Of a DNA stretch of 64,000 nt, positions 1 through 10,700 are shown piece by piece. The DNA comes from Segatella hominis (GTDB taxonomy: Bacteria; Bacteroidota; Bacteroidia; Bacteroidales; Bacteroidaceae), in assembly GCF_019249725.2 (NCBI RefSeq), contig NZ_CP137559.1, positions 1 through 64,000 of the forward strand, given 5' to 3'. Position 1 is the stretch's first letter; each line of letters starts with the position of its first letter. Under the pieces are notes generated by a model that saw only the letters and a program-made list of their open reading frames with translations, searched no databases and was not told the DNA's origin. Position numbers and translations under genes: made by a program.

Positions 1-1419
1 ATGTTAGCAAGTCCTAAAGCTCTTTGGGACAATTGTCTTACGCTTATCCGTCAGCATGTCTCTGAGCAACATTTCAATACGTGGTTTAAACCCATTGTTT
101 TCGAGTCGTATAAGCCGGCTACGAAAACTTTGCTGGTTAGAGTTCCGAGTACTTTCTTCTATGAGTATTTGGAAGCAAACTTCGTGGACTTACTGAGCAA
201 GGTATTGCATCAGAATTTTGGTGAAGGTATTCGTCTGACTTATCGTGTTGTGGTAGTCAAGGATGCTCCTGGTGGTACTACACCTTTGCCTTTAGATCCT
301 GATGATGCTAATGACTTGAGTCCTAAGAGTCATCAGGCACAGGCAGGAAGCGAGACTGCTGCAGCAGGAGAATCTCAAATGGATGATATTGATACCCAAC
401 TTGATCCTAAGTTGACATTCAATAATTACATGGAGGGTGAAAGTAATAAGCTTCCACGTTCTGTGGGATTGTCTATTGCAGAACATCCTAATACAAGTCA
501 GTTTAATCCGATGTTTATCTATGGTCCGTCTGGTAGCGGTAAGACACATTTGGTCAATGCCATTGGTGTTAAGGCTAAGCAGATGTATCCGCAAAAGCGC
601 GTGCTCTATGTGAGTGCCCGTCTCTTTCAGACGCAATATACAGATGCTATTCTGCACAATTCAAGCAATGATTTCATCAATTTCTATCAGTCTATCGATA
701 TGCTGATCGTTGATGATATTCAGGATTGGGCAGGCAAGGCAAAGACATTGAATACGTTTTTCCATATCTTCAATCATCTCTTCCGTAATGGTAAGCGCAT
801 CATATTGGCAAGTGACCGTCCTCCGGTAGATTTGAAAGATGTGCCAGATCGCCTTCTGACGCGTTTCTCTTGTGGTTTGGTATGTGAATTGGAAAAACCG
901 AACGAGCAGCTCTGTGTGGATATCTTGAGCAATAAGATACGTCGTGATGGTTTGAAAATCTCCAAGGAGGTTGTTAGTTTCATTGCTCAAACCTGTAATG
1001 GTAGTGTGCGTGATTTGCAGGGTGCCATCAATGGTTTGCTGGCTTATAGCATTGTGTATAACAGCAATATTGATATCCGCTTGGCAGAACGCGTTATCAA
1101 GAGAGCCGTGAAGGTGGATGACAAGCCTTTGACGATAGATGATATCGTAGAGAAGGTTTGTACTCATTATAATGTGACTACAGCTGCCGTGAACAGTAAG
1201 AGCCGTAAGCGTGATTATGTGGTGGCAAGACAGGTGACGATGTATCTGGCACAGAAATATACCAAAATGCCTGCTTCACGCATAGGTAAGCTTGTAGGAA
1301 ACAGAGATCATAGTACTGTGATTCACAGTTGTTCAAAAGTGGAGGAGCGATTGAAAATCGATGCAACTTTCAGCGATGAAATAATGAGTATAGAAAACTC
1401 GTTTAAGTTGAAAGCGTAA
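1..1419 (+). CDS. dnaA: Chromosomal replication initiator protein DnaA
   Basis: DnaA binds DnaA boxes at oriC and melts the origin to load the replicative helicase. The 472-residue protein has the usual layout: an N-terminal helicase-interaction domain (about 1-95), a variable linker rich in acidic residues and Ala/Gln (about 96-135), an AAA+ ATPase core with Walker A GPSGSGKTH (175-183, Lys181) and Walker B LIVDDIQ, and a C-terminal DNA-binding domain carrying the DnaA signature GNRDHSTVIHS near residue 435. Length is normal for the family. The gene begins at base 1, so the assembly was evidently rotated to dnaA and its promoter and any upstream origin lie outside the window. No clear cluster of DnaA boxes was seen just downstream. 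Confidence 0.99.
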   Translation: MLASPKALWDNCLTLIRQHVSEQHFNTWFKPIVFESYKPATKTLLVRVPSTFFYEYLEANFVDLLSKVLHQNFGEGIRLTYRVVVVKDAPGGTTPLPLDPDDANDLSPKSHQAQAGSETAAAGESQMDDIDTQLDPKLTFNNYMEGESNKLPRSVGLSIAEHPNTSQFNPMFIYGPSGSGKTHLVNAIGVKAKQMYPQKRVLYVSARLFQTQYTDAILHNSSNDFINFYQSIDMLIVDDIQDWAGKAKTLNTFFHIFNHLFRNGKRIILASDRPPVDLKDVPDRLLTRFSCGLVCELEKPNEQLCVDILSNKIRRDGLKISKEVVSFIAQTCNGSVRDLQGAINGLLAYSIVYNSNIDIRLAERVIKRAVKVDDKPLTIDDIVEKVCTHYNVTTAAVNSKSRKRDYVVARQVTMYLAQKYTKMPASRIGKLVGNRDHSTVIHSCSKVEERLKIDATFSDEIMSIENSFKLKA

Positions 1420-1687
1420 TGATTTGCATTTTTAAGTTGCAAAGAAGCGTTTGAATTCATTATATCTTTTTCAGTTTGCATGTTTCATATTCATGCTCGT
1501 CAATGCCTTTCTCTCATCTGCATGTAAGATGGGAGAACAAGCGGTATGAGCGTTCTCAATGCAAGTTCCCAGTCAGATTCTATTTTCTGAAAATTTTTCG
1601 TAAGTTTTTATAAAATTTTGTGCGTTTATCACTATTTTTGATTATATTTGCAACCAATATGGAATTAACCTAAACAAAAGTGCAGAT
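1420..1687. other. Intergenic region dnaA-susC with a small hairpin
   Basis: No gene is seen. An inverted repeat GAGAAC/GTTCTC (1533-1538 and 1552-1557) with a further GC pair could fold into a short hairpin, but no T-tract follows, so it is not a convincing terminator. The promoter of the next gene lies at the right end. Confidence 0.5.
1617..1650 (+). promoter_or_regulatory. Bacteroidetes-type promoter for the first susC
   Basis: A TTTG -33 element (1617-1620) is followed after 22 nt by TATATTTG (1643-1650), matching the TAnnTTTG -7 consensus of Bacteroidetes. It lies about 38 nt upstream of the start codon at 1688. Confidence 0.7.
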
Positions 1688-4390
1688 ATGGTTATGAAAC
1701 AGAAATTTAAACTCATATTTTATGGTGTAGAAGCGCTGATTTTATTGCCCCAATCCATTCATGCCCAATTTGTAAATATGGAGGGGTTGGACTCTTTACG
1801 CCTGTCGGGATCGGTGAGCGTGGTAGAACCTGAACTCCTGAAGAAAGGCGTACTTCACAATGCCCTCGATGCCTTGAGTGGACAGACAGCCGGTGTCAAT
1901 GTCACAACCAATGGACTTGACCGTATCGCCATGTTGAACGCTGTACGTGTTAGAGGTACTACTTCCATTATGGGAGGTAACGAACCACTTGTTATTATTG
2001 ATGGCGTAACCTCTGATGTGGCTACACTTGCAACAATTTATCCTGCGGATATAGAAAGTTTTACGGTTCTGAAAAATGCCAGCGAAACTGCACTTTATGG
2101 TTCGCGCGGTGCTTCGGGTGTTATTCAGGTGAAAACCAAAAAGGGTACAGGTAAGGGATTTCAGATCTCTTATGAGGGTAGCTATGGCATCGAAGCTATG
2201 TATAAAAGTATGGAGATGCTCAATGCTGCTGAATATATTGCGGCTGCACAGAAGTTGGGATTGGAATATAATGACAAGGGATATGATACCAACTTCCGAA
2301 AGGCTATCACTCGAACAGGAAATATCCAAAACCATTATCTGGCTTTCAGTGGTGGAAATCCACAGAGCAACTATCGCGCTTCTTTTGGTTATATTGATCA
2401 TAATACCATCATCCGTAGTAAGGGGTATCGCAATTTAGTGGCTAAGATTGATGTCACTCAGAAGGCATTTAATAATAGGCTGACTGGCGACTTCGGTGTA
2501 TTTGGTTCTTCATATAAGAACAATGATATCTTTGACAGTCAGATGCTCTTCTATTCTGCCGATGCAATGAATCCTACCTATCCATTCGATAGAGAGAATG
2601 GCAGTTGGGTAAAGAATGGAGCGGCTTCGCAGGTGAATCCACCAGGAATCTTGCTGCAGGAGCGAAATGATAGTAAGAATATGAACTTCAATGGTCATCT
2701 GAAGCTGAAATATGATATCTGTGATTATCTGAATGTCACTGCATTCGGAGCATACGGCTATGCTTCCAATGAAAATAATCAGTTCTGTCCTACATGGGTT
2801 TGGGCGCAGGGCAATCTCTATCGTGGTGAATTCAAGAGTGAGGAATGGCTTGGTAATGTTTCCTTAAACTATCAGCATTCCTGGGGTATTCATCATCTCA
2901 AGGCGATGCTTGGCGCAGAATATCAGAAAAATATCCGAACTGGTTTCTGGACTTCTGCCAAGGGAATTACCAACAACGGGATGTATTATCACAATATAGG
3001 TGCTGCTGCCTCTCGTCCTTATGGAGGAACGGATAGCAACTATGAAGATCTGGCCTTAGCTTCTGTGATGGGGAATATCGACTACACCTTATTAAATAAA
3101 TATAGCCTTTCGGTTTCCATGCGTGGTGATGGTTCTTCGATGGTGGGCGATGATCATACTTGGGGCTTCTTCCCATCCATCTCTCTTTCCTGGGATATGA
3201 AACAGGAAGAATGGCTCCGTCATATCAAGGATATTACGATGCTGAAATTCCGCACGGGCTATGGTAGGTCGGGTAATCTTGGTGGCATATCTGCTTATAC
3301 CACGATGAACACGGTGAGACAGAACGGCATTGTTTCGGTGAACAGTTCGCCTACGGTGACGATGGGGATGATCAGCAACAACAATCCTGATTTGAAATGG
3401 GAAACACGTGCTACCTGGAACCTGGGTGCTGACCTCGGCTTGTGGAATAACCGGCTGGTTCTGACGGCTGAATATTACTATTCCAAGACTACGGATATGC
3501 TTTATGCCTATGACGTGCCTGTACCTCCATTCGCCTACGATAAACTGTTGGCGAATATCGGTTCGATGAGCAATCAGGGTTTAGAGATAGGCTTTTCTTT
3601 CACTCCTATCCTGAAGAAGGACATGGAACTGAACATCAATATGAATCTCTCTTGGCAGAAGAATAAACTCCTGTCGTTGAGCGGTGAATATGCTGGTATG
3701 CAGATGTCGGCAGCTGATGTGACGGCGATGGGCGCCTTGTCGGGTGCCGGGCAGCATGGCGGTTATAATAATGTGGTCTATCAGATTGTGGGGCAGCCGC
3801 TTGGTGTGTTCTATCTGCCTCATTGCAAGGGACTCGTGGAAGATGGCAACGGACATTATCGTTATGACATCGAAGACCTGGATCAGAATGGAACCGTTGA
3901 TTTGAGTGATGGCGGCGATAGATATATTGCCGGACAGGCTACTCCTAAAGTAACGTTGGGCTCCAATATCAGTTTCCGTTATCGCGACTGGTATCTCTCT
4001 CTGCAGATGAATGGTGCTTTCGGACATAAGATTTTCAACGGCACAGGATTGTCATACACCAATATGTCGAGTTTCCCGGATTACAATGTACTGAAGGGGG
4101 CACCAGAGAAGAATATCGTAGATCAGAATGTTTCTGATTATTGGCTGGAGAATGGTGATTATCTCAACTTCGAGTATCTTACCCTCGGCTACGACATTCC
4201 TATCAAGAAAGGGGTGATACAGTCGCTCAGGGTATCAGCGAGCGTGAATAATCTTGCCACAATCACCAGTTACAGCGGATTGACTCCGATGATCAACAGT
4301 TATGTGGTAAACAGCACGATGGGTATAGATGATAAGCGGACTTATCCTCTTTACAGAACCTTCTCGCTGGGTCTAAGTGTTCAATTCTAA
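1688..4390 (+). CDS. SusC-family TonB-dependent outer-membrane receptor, short form
   Basis: SusC-type proteins are outer-membrane beta-barrels that import oligosaccharides or other nutrients with a SusD lid, powered by TonB-ExbBD. A signal peptide (about 1-27, ending in HAQ) is followed almost directly by the TonB plug domain (about 40-155, with RVRGTTSIMGGNEPLVIIDG) and then the barrel, which ends in aromatic Phe (GLSVQF). At 900 residues it is shorter than the usual 1000-1100 because the N-terminal CarboxypepD_reg-like domain is absent; compare the 1058-residue SusC at 13225. The stop is 6 nt before the SusD gene, so the two form an operon. No glycoside hydrolase accompanies the pair, so the substrate cannot be told. 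Codon 3 (1694) is an alternative start. Confidence 0.93.
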   Translation: MVMKQKFKLIFYGVEALILLPQSIHAQFVNMEGLDSLRLSGSVSVVEPELLKKGVLHNALDALSGQTAGVNVTTNGLDRIAMLNAVRVRGTTSIMGGNEPLVIIDGVTSDVATLATIYPADIESFTVLKNASETALYGSRGASGVIQVKTKKGTGKGFQISYEGSYGIEAMYKSMEMLNAAEYIAAAQKLGLEYNDKGYDTNFRKAITRTGNIQNHYLAFSGGNPQSNYRASFGYIDHNTIIRSKGYRNLVAKIDVTQKAFNNRLTGDFGVFGSSYKNNDIFDSQMLFYSADAMNPTYPFDRENGSWVKNGAASQVNPPGILLQERNDSKNMNFNGHLKLKYDICDYLNVTAFGAYGYASNENNQFCPTWVWAQGNLYRGEFKSEEWLGNVSLNYQHSWGIHHLKAMLGAEYQKNIRTGFWTSAKGITNNGMYYHNIGAAASRPYGGTDSNYEDLALASVMGNIDYTLLNKYSLSVSMRGDGSSMVGDDHTWGFFPSISLSWDMKQEEWLRHIKDITMLKFRTGYGRSGNLGGISAYTTMNTVRQNGIVSVNSSPTVTMGMISNNNPDLKWETRATWNLGADLGLWNNRLVLTAEYYYSKTTDMLYAYDVPVPPFAYDKLLANIGSMSNQGLEIGFSFTPILKKDMELNINMNLSWQKNKLLSLSGEYAGMQMSAADVTAMGALSGAGQHGGYNNVVYQIVGQPLGVFYLPHCKGLVEDGNGHYRYDIEDLDQNGTVDLSDGGDRYIAGQATPKVTLGSNISFRYRDWYLSLQMNGAFGHKIFNGTGLSYTNMSSFPDYNVLKGAPEKNIVDQNVSDYWLENGDYLNFEYLTLGYDIPIKKGVIQSLRVSASVNNLATITSYSGLTPMINSYVVNSTMGIDDKRTYPLYRTFSLGLSVQF

Positions 4391-4396
4391 TAATAG

Positions 4397-6133
4397 ATGA
4401 GTATGAAACGATATAGAATATTATCTGTTCTGATGGCAGTCTTGGCATTGACATCGTGTTTGAATGAGCATCCGAAAGATCAGCTCGACGAGGATGCCAT
4501 CTATGGTTCTGCATCGGAGATTTATACCAATGCCGTAGCTTCACTCTATAATTATATAGGTGGAGCCAACGAGAGTGAAGGTATTCAGGGAACTTGTCGC
4601 GGCATCTACGATTATAATACGCTGACCACTGATGAGGCTATCATTCCAATCCGTGGCGGCGACTGGTATGATGGTGGCTTGTGGAATGCCATGTATCAGC
4701 ATCGGTGGACAGAAGATGATGCTTCACTCTATGATACCTGGAAGTATCTCTATAAAGTGATAGTTCTGGCTAATAAGTCGCTTGACATCATTGATGCCAA
4801 GTCTTCCATGCTTACTGCCAGCCAGAAAGACAAATTCAAGGCTGAGGTTAGGGCTATCAGGGCTTTGATGTATTATGAGGCGATGGATATGTTTGGCAGG
4901 ATTCCTGTTGTCTTGTCTTCGGGAGAATCGGAAATCTATCAAACTGCCTCGAAAATGCCAGATATCTCTTTGACAGATACGAACCTGTCGGCACAGAGCG
5001 AGCGAAGTGAAACATTCCGGTTTATCTTCAGTGAACTGCAGCAGGTACTTCCTTATCTGTCGGAAGAACATAGTAATAAGGAAGGAAATTATTATGGCAG
5101 GATGACGCAGCCTGTAGTCAATTTCCTTTTGGCAAAGTTGGCTTTGAATGCAGAAATATATATGTTTGATGATTGGACCGAGGGGTATGCTAAGCGTCCG
5201 AAGGGTAAGGATATTTATTTTATGGTGCAAACAGCCGATGGGGCTTATTCTCTGAAAGGCGGTAAGGCAAGCGAGCATCGCAGCATGAAGTTGAATGCCT
5301 GGGAAACCTGCATTTATTATTGTGATAAACTGGCGAGCGAAGGTTATGATTTGGAAGAAGATGATGCTTTCAATTTCTCTACGCATAATGAGACATCGAA
5401 GGAGAATATCTTCACGATTCCGATGGATAAGAATATCTATACCAATCAGTTCCATTATCTCTTCCGCTCTTATCACTATACACATGGCGGAGCCTTGGGA
5501 TGGGGTAGTGAGAATGGTACTTGCGCCACAATCTCTACCATGAAAGCAAACCGCTATGGCGAAGCTGATGAAGATACCCGTTGCAGGATGAACTTTGTGG
5601 CAGGTGTGGTGGAAGTAGATGGTGAAAAACTTCTGATGGATAATGGTAAGCCATTGGAATATCAGCCTTTCGAAGTGGCTCAGAACCTGACCAACAGCAA
5701 GTATATCAAGACGGCTGGAGCGAGAATGGCAAAATATGAAGTGGATAGAACTTCGTATATGGATGGTAAGTTGCAGAGCAATGACATCGTTCTTTTCCGC
5801 TATGCAGACGTATTATTGATGAAAGCGGAGGCCAAGGTTCGTAATGGAGGAGAGGGTAATGTGGAACTGAATAGGGTTCGTTCCCGTGTAGGTATGCCAA
5901 ACCGACAGGCTACGCTCGACAATATCCTGGAAGAACGATTATTAGAATTGGTGTGGGAAGGTTGGCGTCGTCAGGATCTTATCCGTTTCGGAAAGTTTAC
6001 TGCAGCCTATGATCTTCGTATTCCTTTAGCTGGTGAGTCATCGGGTTATACCACCGTTTTCCCAATTCCTAAGAAATGTATGGAATTGAATAAAAAGTTG
6101 GTGCAGAACAAGGGGTATGAGAAATCATTATAA
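4397..6133 (+). CDS. SusD/RagB-family nutrient-binding lipoprotein
   Basis: This is the surface lid that captures substrate for the adjacent SusC. The N-terminus is a lipoprotein signal with lipobox LTSC (Cys about residue 21), followed by the helical TPR-like SusD fold. The typical C-terminal SusD region is visible, with RYADVLLMKAEA, LNRVRSRVG and a final EERLLELVWEGWRRQDLIRF block. Length 578 is normal. It is 6 nt downstream of susC and followed by a strong bidirectional terminator, so the operon is just these two genes. Met3 (4403) is an equally plausible start. Confidence 0.93.
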   Translation: MSMKRYRILSVLMAVLALTSCLNEHPKDQLDEDAIYGSASEIYTNAVASLYNYIGGANESEGIQGTCRGIYDYNTLTTDEAIIPIRGGDWYDGGLWNAMYQHRWTEDDASLYDTWKYLYKVIVLANKSLDIIDAKSSMLTASQKDKFKAEVRAIRALMYYEAMDMFGRIPVVLSSGESEIYQTASKMPDISLTDTNLSAQSERSETFRFIFSELQQVLPYLSEEHSNKEGNYYGRMTQPVVNFLLAKLALNAEIYMFDDWTEGYAKRPKGKDIYFMVQTADGAYSLKGGKASEHRSMKLNAWETCIYYCDKLASEGYDLEEDDAFNFSTHNETSKENIFTIPMDKNIYTNQFHYLFRSYHYTHGGALGWGSENGTCATISTMKANRYGEADEDTRCRMNFVAGVVEVDGEKLLMDNGKPLEYQPFEVAQNLTNSKYIKTAGARMAKYEVDRTSYMDGKLQSNDIVLFRYADVLLMKAEAKVRNGGEGNVELNRVRSRVGMPNRQATLDNILEERLLELVWEGWRRQDLIRFGKFTAAYDLRIPLAGESSGYTTVFPIPKKCMELNKKLVQNKGYEKSL

Positions 6134-6146
6134 AGAGGTTTATACA

Positions 6147-6181
6147 AAAATCATCGGATTCCGCAGAATCCGATGATTTTT
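6147..6181. terminator. Bidirectional intrinsic terminator between susD and the M18 peptidase
   Basis: A perfect 15-bp stem (arms starting AAAATCATCGG and ending CCGATGATTTT, loop CGCA) with A and T tracts on both sides sits between the convergent genes ending at 6133 and 6184. Confidence 0.9.
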
Positions 6182-6183
6182 TG

Positions 6184-7494
6184 TTATAACTGATAAAACT
6201 TCGTGAAAGCCTTGACGCAATACTCGTGGTCGATTACGCTACCTGTTTCTCGACAACTGTGCATGGCGAGGATGGCATTACCCATATCTACACCCTTCAA
6301 AGGAATAGAAGAAGCGAGGATGTTACCAAGCGTACTTCCACCAGCTACATCACTGTGGTTTACAAATCGTTGGCATGGTACTCCGGCTGCATCGCAGATG
6401 CTGGCAAAGATGGCTGCTGATACAGCATCGCTTGCATACTTTTGTGCTGCATTGAACTTGATGACCGGACCGCCGCCAAGCATTGGGTGATTGGTCGGGT
6501 CGAACTTCTCACTATAATTAGGATGCCAAGCGTGGGCATTATCAGCAGAAATCATGAAAGCACGCTCTACTGCCTGGTAGTAAGCCTCCTCTGTGCCGCT
6601 CTGAGCAAGGGCAATGCGCTGGAGCATATGAGAGAGGAATGGACTTCCGGCACCCTGCTTGGTCTGAGATCCCGTTTCCTCATTGTCGAAGATGGCGAGA
6701 ACGCGAGTTGTTTCAAATGCCGAAGTATCAGATGATGAAGTGGCATCTGCTGCAATCATCGCCTCTACACCTGCCCAGCACATAGACAGATCGTCAAGTC
6801 TTCCTGAAGAGATGAATTCCTGATGCACACCGAAGGTGCAGGCTGGAGTGGCATCAGCCAGATAGAGGTCGAAATCGAGAATGTCTTCTTTCTTGATATT
6901 CAATTCGCCTGTAATTACATTCATCAGGAGATTTCCCTTCTCCAGTTCATCATTGATGATGCCCAGGATAGGGAGAACATCCTTTTGCTTGCTCAATTTT
7001 ACTCCATCATTCACCTGGCGGTTGAAGTGGATGGCAAGATTGCTGATTTGCAGCAATGGGCGCTGGATATGAAGAAGGAGTGTCTGAGGATTCATGGCGT
7101 TCTCACCTTTTACAATCACTCTACCCGCTAAAGTCAAAGGGCGGTCGAACCAGGTTGACATGATAGGACCACCATACACCTCGGTATTTAGTTTCACGAT
7201 GCCACCCTCACAAAGCATCTCTGCATTTGGCTTGATGCGGAAGGTAGGAGAATCGCAGTGAGCACAAATCATGTGGAAACCGCCATCTGCCAATGACTTC
7301 TTACCGATTTGGAAAGCATAGATAGAGGAATCGTTCTTGGTAACAAAGAACTTGTCGCCAGCCTCAACCTTACCCAAAGGCTCCTGTGGGTTGATGCGAT
7401 GGAAACCATTCTTCTCCAATTCTTCAGAGATATTCTTCACTGCCAGAAAGTTTACTGGAGAAGCGTCAAGGAAGGATAATAATCTTTTAATCAT
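6184..7494 (-). CDS. apeB: M18-family aminopeptidase
   Basis: M18 enzymes are cytoplasmic, dinuclear-zinc aminopeptidases that remove N-terminal residues, often acidic, from peptides. The 436-residue length and family motifs fit well: the early zinc ligand motif AHCDSPTFRIK, the metal/catalytic segment IFDNEETGS in the middle, and the C-terminal HSDVAGGSTLGNI block. No signal peptide is seen. The gene is monocistronic, convergent with susD, and divergent from the hybrid regulator at 7702. Its promoter probably lies within the duplicated sequence at 7512-7615. Confidence 0.95.
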   Translation of the reverse strand: MIKRLLSFLDASPVNFLAVKNISEELEKNGFHRINPQEPLGKVEAGDKFFVTKNDSSIYAFQIGKKSLADGGFHMICAHCDSPTFRIKPNAEMLCEGGIVKLNTEVYGGPIMSTWFDRPLTLAGRVIVKGENAMNPQTLLLHIQRPLLQISNLAIHFNRQVNDGVKLSKQKDVLPILGIINDELEKGNLLMNVITGELNIKKEDILDFDLYLADATPACTFGVHQEFISSGRLDDLSMCWAGVEAMIAADATSSSDTSAFETTRVLAIFDNEETGSQTKQGAGSPFLSHMLQRIALAQSGTEEAYYQAVERAFMISADNAHAWHPNYSEKFDPTNHPMLGGGPVIKFNAAQKYASDAVSAAIFASICDAAGVPCQRFVNHSDVAGGSTLGNILASSIPLKGVDMGNAILAMHSCRETGSVIDHEYCVKAFTKFYQL

Positions 7495-7511
7495 ACTTTA
7501 TGTCTTTATTC

Positions 7512-7615
7512 TGTTTTCAAATTGCCGAGTGCAGCTTATCTTATGCAAAGATAATGCAAATGAGCGCAATGAAAACTTGTTTTCAAATTGCCGAGTGCAG
7601 CTTATCTTATGCAAA
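7512..7615. repeat. Pair of 38-bp direct repeats carrying minus-strand promoter -7 boxes
   Basis: Two identical 38-bp copies (7512-7549 and 7578-7615) stand 66 bp apart in the intergenic region. On the minus strand each copy runs into a Bacteroidetes -7 element: TATCTTTG (7546-7553) for the first and TATTTTTG (7612-7619) for the second. The M18 peptidase may therefore have tandem duplicated promoters. Confidence 0.75.
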
Positions 7616-7651
7616 AATACAACATTTATTTTATTTTATCTCATAATTCTA

Positions 7652-7681
7652 CTTGTTTTTCATTTTTTTGTATTAACTTTG
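7652..7681 (+). promoter_or_regulatory. Promoter for the hybrid two-component regulator
   Basis: TAACTTTG (7674-7681) matches the TAnnTTTG -7 element, with a CTTG -33-like element at 7652-7655 (18-nt spacer). The preferred start codon at 7702 is 20 nt downstream. Confidence 0.55.
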
Positions 7682-7701
7682 TTCCAAACTTTAATGATAT
7701 A

Positions 7702-10700
7702 ATGAAAAGATTACAATCATATATACTATTTATATTGTTGCTGTTGGCAACAGTTCTTCCGGCACATGGGCATATTTCCAGAAATATGTTCATGGTTTCC
7801 AACCTCAATACTGATAATGGACTGTCCAGTTCTCGTGTCTATTCTATTGTTGAGGCAGAGGATGGTGCTATGTGGATAAGTACTAAACGAGGGGTTGACC
7901 GATATAACGGGCAATTGGTTTCTAATTACACATTGGCTACAGAAATGCAGTATAGTGATGCCAGTGGCAGAAATATCAAATTGACCCAAGATCATCATCG
8001 GCAGATATATGCTTACGACAACAAGGGAAAAGTATATATATATAATAAGGTGAAAGATACGTTCGTCTTGAGATGTAATCTTCAGAAGATTCTTGGAGGA
8101 AGCATTGTATTGAACGAACTGTTGGTAGATGAAAAGGGCAACTTCTGGTTGGCTATGGATAAAGGTCTTTACTGCTTGTCAGCTTCTGCTGACGGGAAGG
8201 AAATCGTTCGCGAGAAAGCTAAAGGTAGATTTATATTAAAAAATACCTATATTAATCATATCCAGTTTGTTGGTCAGAGACTCTTGATAGGAACTTCCAA
8301 AGATGTATATTGCTATTCGGTTGCAACACAGAAAATAGCAAAAAAAATAAGCGGTAGCTCTGTGGTTTCTTCTTATCATGATGTAGAGGGGCATCTTATT
8401 TGGTTGGGTACTTTTCATGAAGGAGTGAAGGTGGTGGATGATAGAACTTGGAAGCCAATCAATTCTATAGCTTTCCATTCTTTACAGAACATTCCGCAGG
8501 TTCCCGTACGTTCTATTATTTCATTTGATCATCAAACCATTCTGATGGCAGTAGATGGAGCTGGAATCTATGCTTATGATAAGCTGAATAAACAAACCAA
8601 ACTCTTACTGGATACAGATGGACGTCCTGGTAACATACTGAAGGGTAATGGTTTATATACTTTGTACCGCGACCGCTTTGGAGATTTATGGGCAGGTTCT
8701 TATTCGGGAGGAGTAGATTTAGCCATTCCGATGGAACATACTCTGGAGTATATTACGCACGAGTCTCTTAATAATCAATCGCTGTTAGATAATTGTGTGA
8801 ACGATGTATTCCAAAGCCGCGATGGAAAAATATGGTATGCTACAGATAAAGGAGTAAGTGTTTATGATTCGCAGACTTATTCCTGGCATCATGGACTATA
8901 TAATAAGGTGGCACTTACGATTTGTCAGACTGTTGATGGAAGGGTTCTGGTAGGTACTTATGGCAATGGTGTATATCAGGTGAACAGTGATGGAACTGGT
9001 ATGCCTGCTTATTCTGTTAGTAATGGAAAGTTGAAGAGTGACTATGTATTCAGTCTTTTTACTGATAGCGAAGGCAATCTCTGGATAGGCTGTTTAGATG
9101 GTGATATGGCCTGTTTCCCCTCAGGAAAGAATATTTCCAGAGGAGTGGGGAAGACTGCTTTCTATCTGCCTGTCAACGAGGTACAATGCATTACCGAATC
9201 AGAGGATAAGCGCAGTATCGCAGTAGGAACTTCGCATGGCTGCTATCTGATAGATAAGCAGAATCCTATGCACCCACGCCGTTTTTTTTATCCAGAACAA
9301 TATCTTGGTAAAGACATAAATTTGTTTGTCAACAGTATGGTTTATCAGAATTCCAGTCATGTCTGGATAGGTACGGATGGTGGTGGACTTTATGATTATG
9401 ACCTGACGACTAATAAGTTTAGAAACTATACTACCCAGGAGTCATTACCGTCTAATGCGGTTTATGGACTTGTCAAGGGAAAGAATGGCAAGTTGTGGCT
9501 GAGCACTGATAAGGGGTTGGCCTTCATCTATCAGGGGAAGGTGGTAAATCTCAACTTCTTCAAGGGATTGGAACGTGAGTATAATCGTATGTCTGTGGCG
9601 TGTACTTCAGATGGCAGGATGCTTTTTGGCAGTAATGATGGCGTAGTGGCTTTGGCTCCGATGTTTGCCAAAGGATTGAATTATGCCGCTCCGCTTCGTA
9701 TCCATCGTGTTGAGGTGGAAGGCGTAGAGCGTACAGACCAATGGAATGAAACCCTCTTTGAGATGTTACAGGAAGGCACCTTGCAGCTTCACCATCATGA
9801 GAATACGCTGATTGTTTCTTTCGAGAGCATCAATTATCAATATCAGCATGACATCCAATATCAATATTATTTGGAAGGATATGATCGTAACTGGAGTAAA
9901 CCTTCTTCTTATCAGTTAGCACGATTCGTCAATTTGCCTTCGGGCAGCTATGTGCTTCATGTAAAGGCTATCTGCAGAAGTAATGGTAGGGAATTGGGGG
10001 AAACATCGCTGAAAATATCTATCGCTCAACCTTGGTGGAACACCTGGTGGGCATGGATTGTCTATCTCTGTATTCTGACAGCCATCTTATATTTTGCATG
10101 GCAGTATTATAAAGAACGCTTGCAGCGCAGGTATTATGACGAGAAAATTAATTTCTTCGTCAATACAGCTCATAACATCCGTACTCCTTTAAGTCTGGTG
10201 TTGGCTCCTCTTGTTGATCTGTCTAAAGATTCTCACTTGAGTGAGAAGAGTCGTGTTTTTTTGGATATGGCGCAGCGCAACGGCAATAAACTGTTGAAGA
10301 TGGTAACAGAATTGCTTGACTTCCAAAAGGTCGAGCAGTCGGCCGAACTGGTTCGTCTGCAAGATGTAGAATTGCCTATGTTCTTACGCTTACAGGTGGA
10401 AAAATTTATAGTGGCAGCTCAGGAGAAGCATATTCATCTGAGTCTTGAAGCTTGTCCGCAGCATCTGGTTCATACAGATGTCAAGATGATGGATTTGATA
10501 TTAGAAAATCTTCTTTCGAATGCTATCAAATATACGCCTGAAGGTGGAAAGGTTACATTATCGGCTTCCATCGAAGGGAAGACTGCGCAGATTCTGGTGA
10601 GTGATACGGGTATTGGCATTCCGAAAGCAGAAATTAAGAATATCTTCAAGAGTTTCTTCCGAGCTTCAAATGCCGTGAATTCGCAAGAAATGGGAAGCGG

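Noticed and set aside
661-1167. 168-codon minus-strand frame inside dnaA
   Set aside because: It lies fully opposite a certain gene and has no independent signals.
1533-1557. Terminator after dnaA
   Set aside because: The hairpin has only six outer pairs, a bulge and no T-tract.
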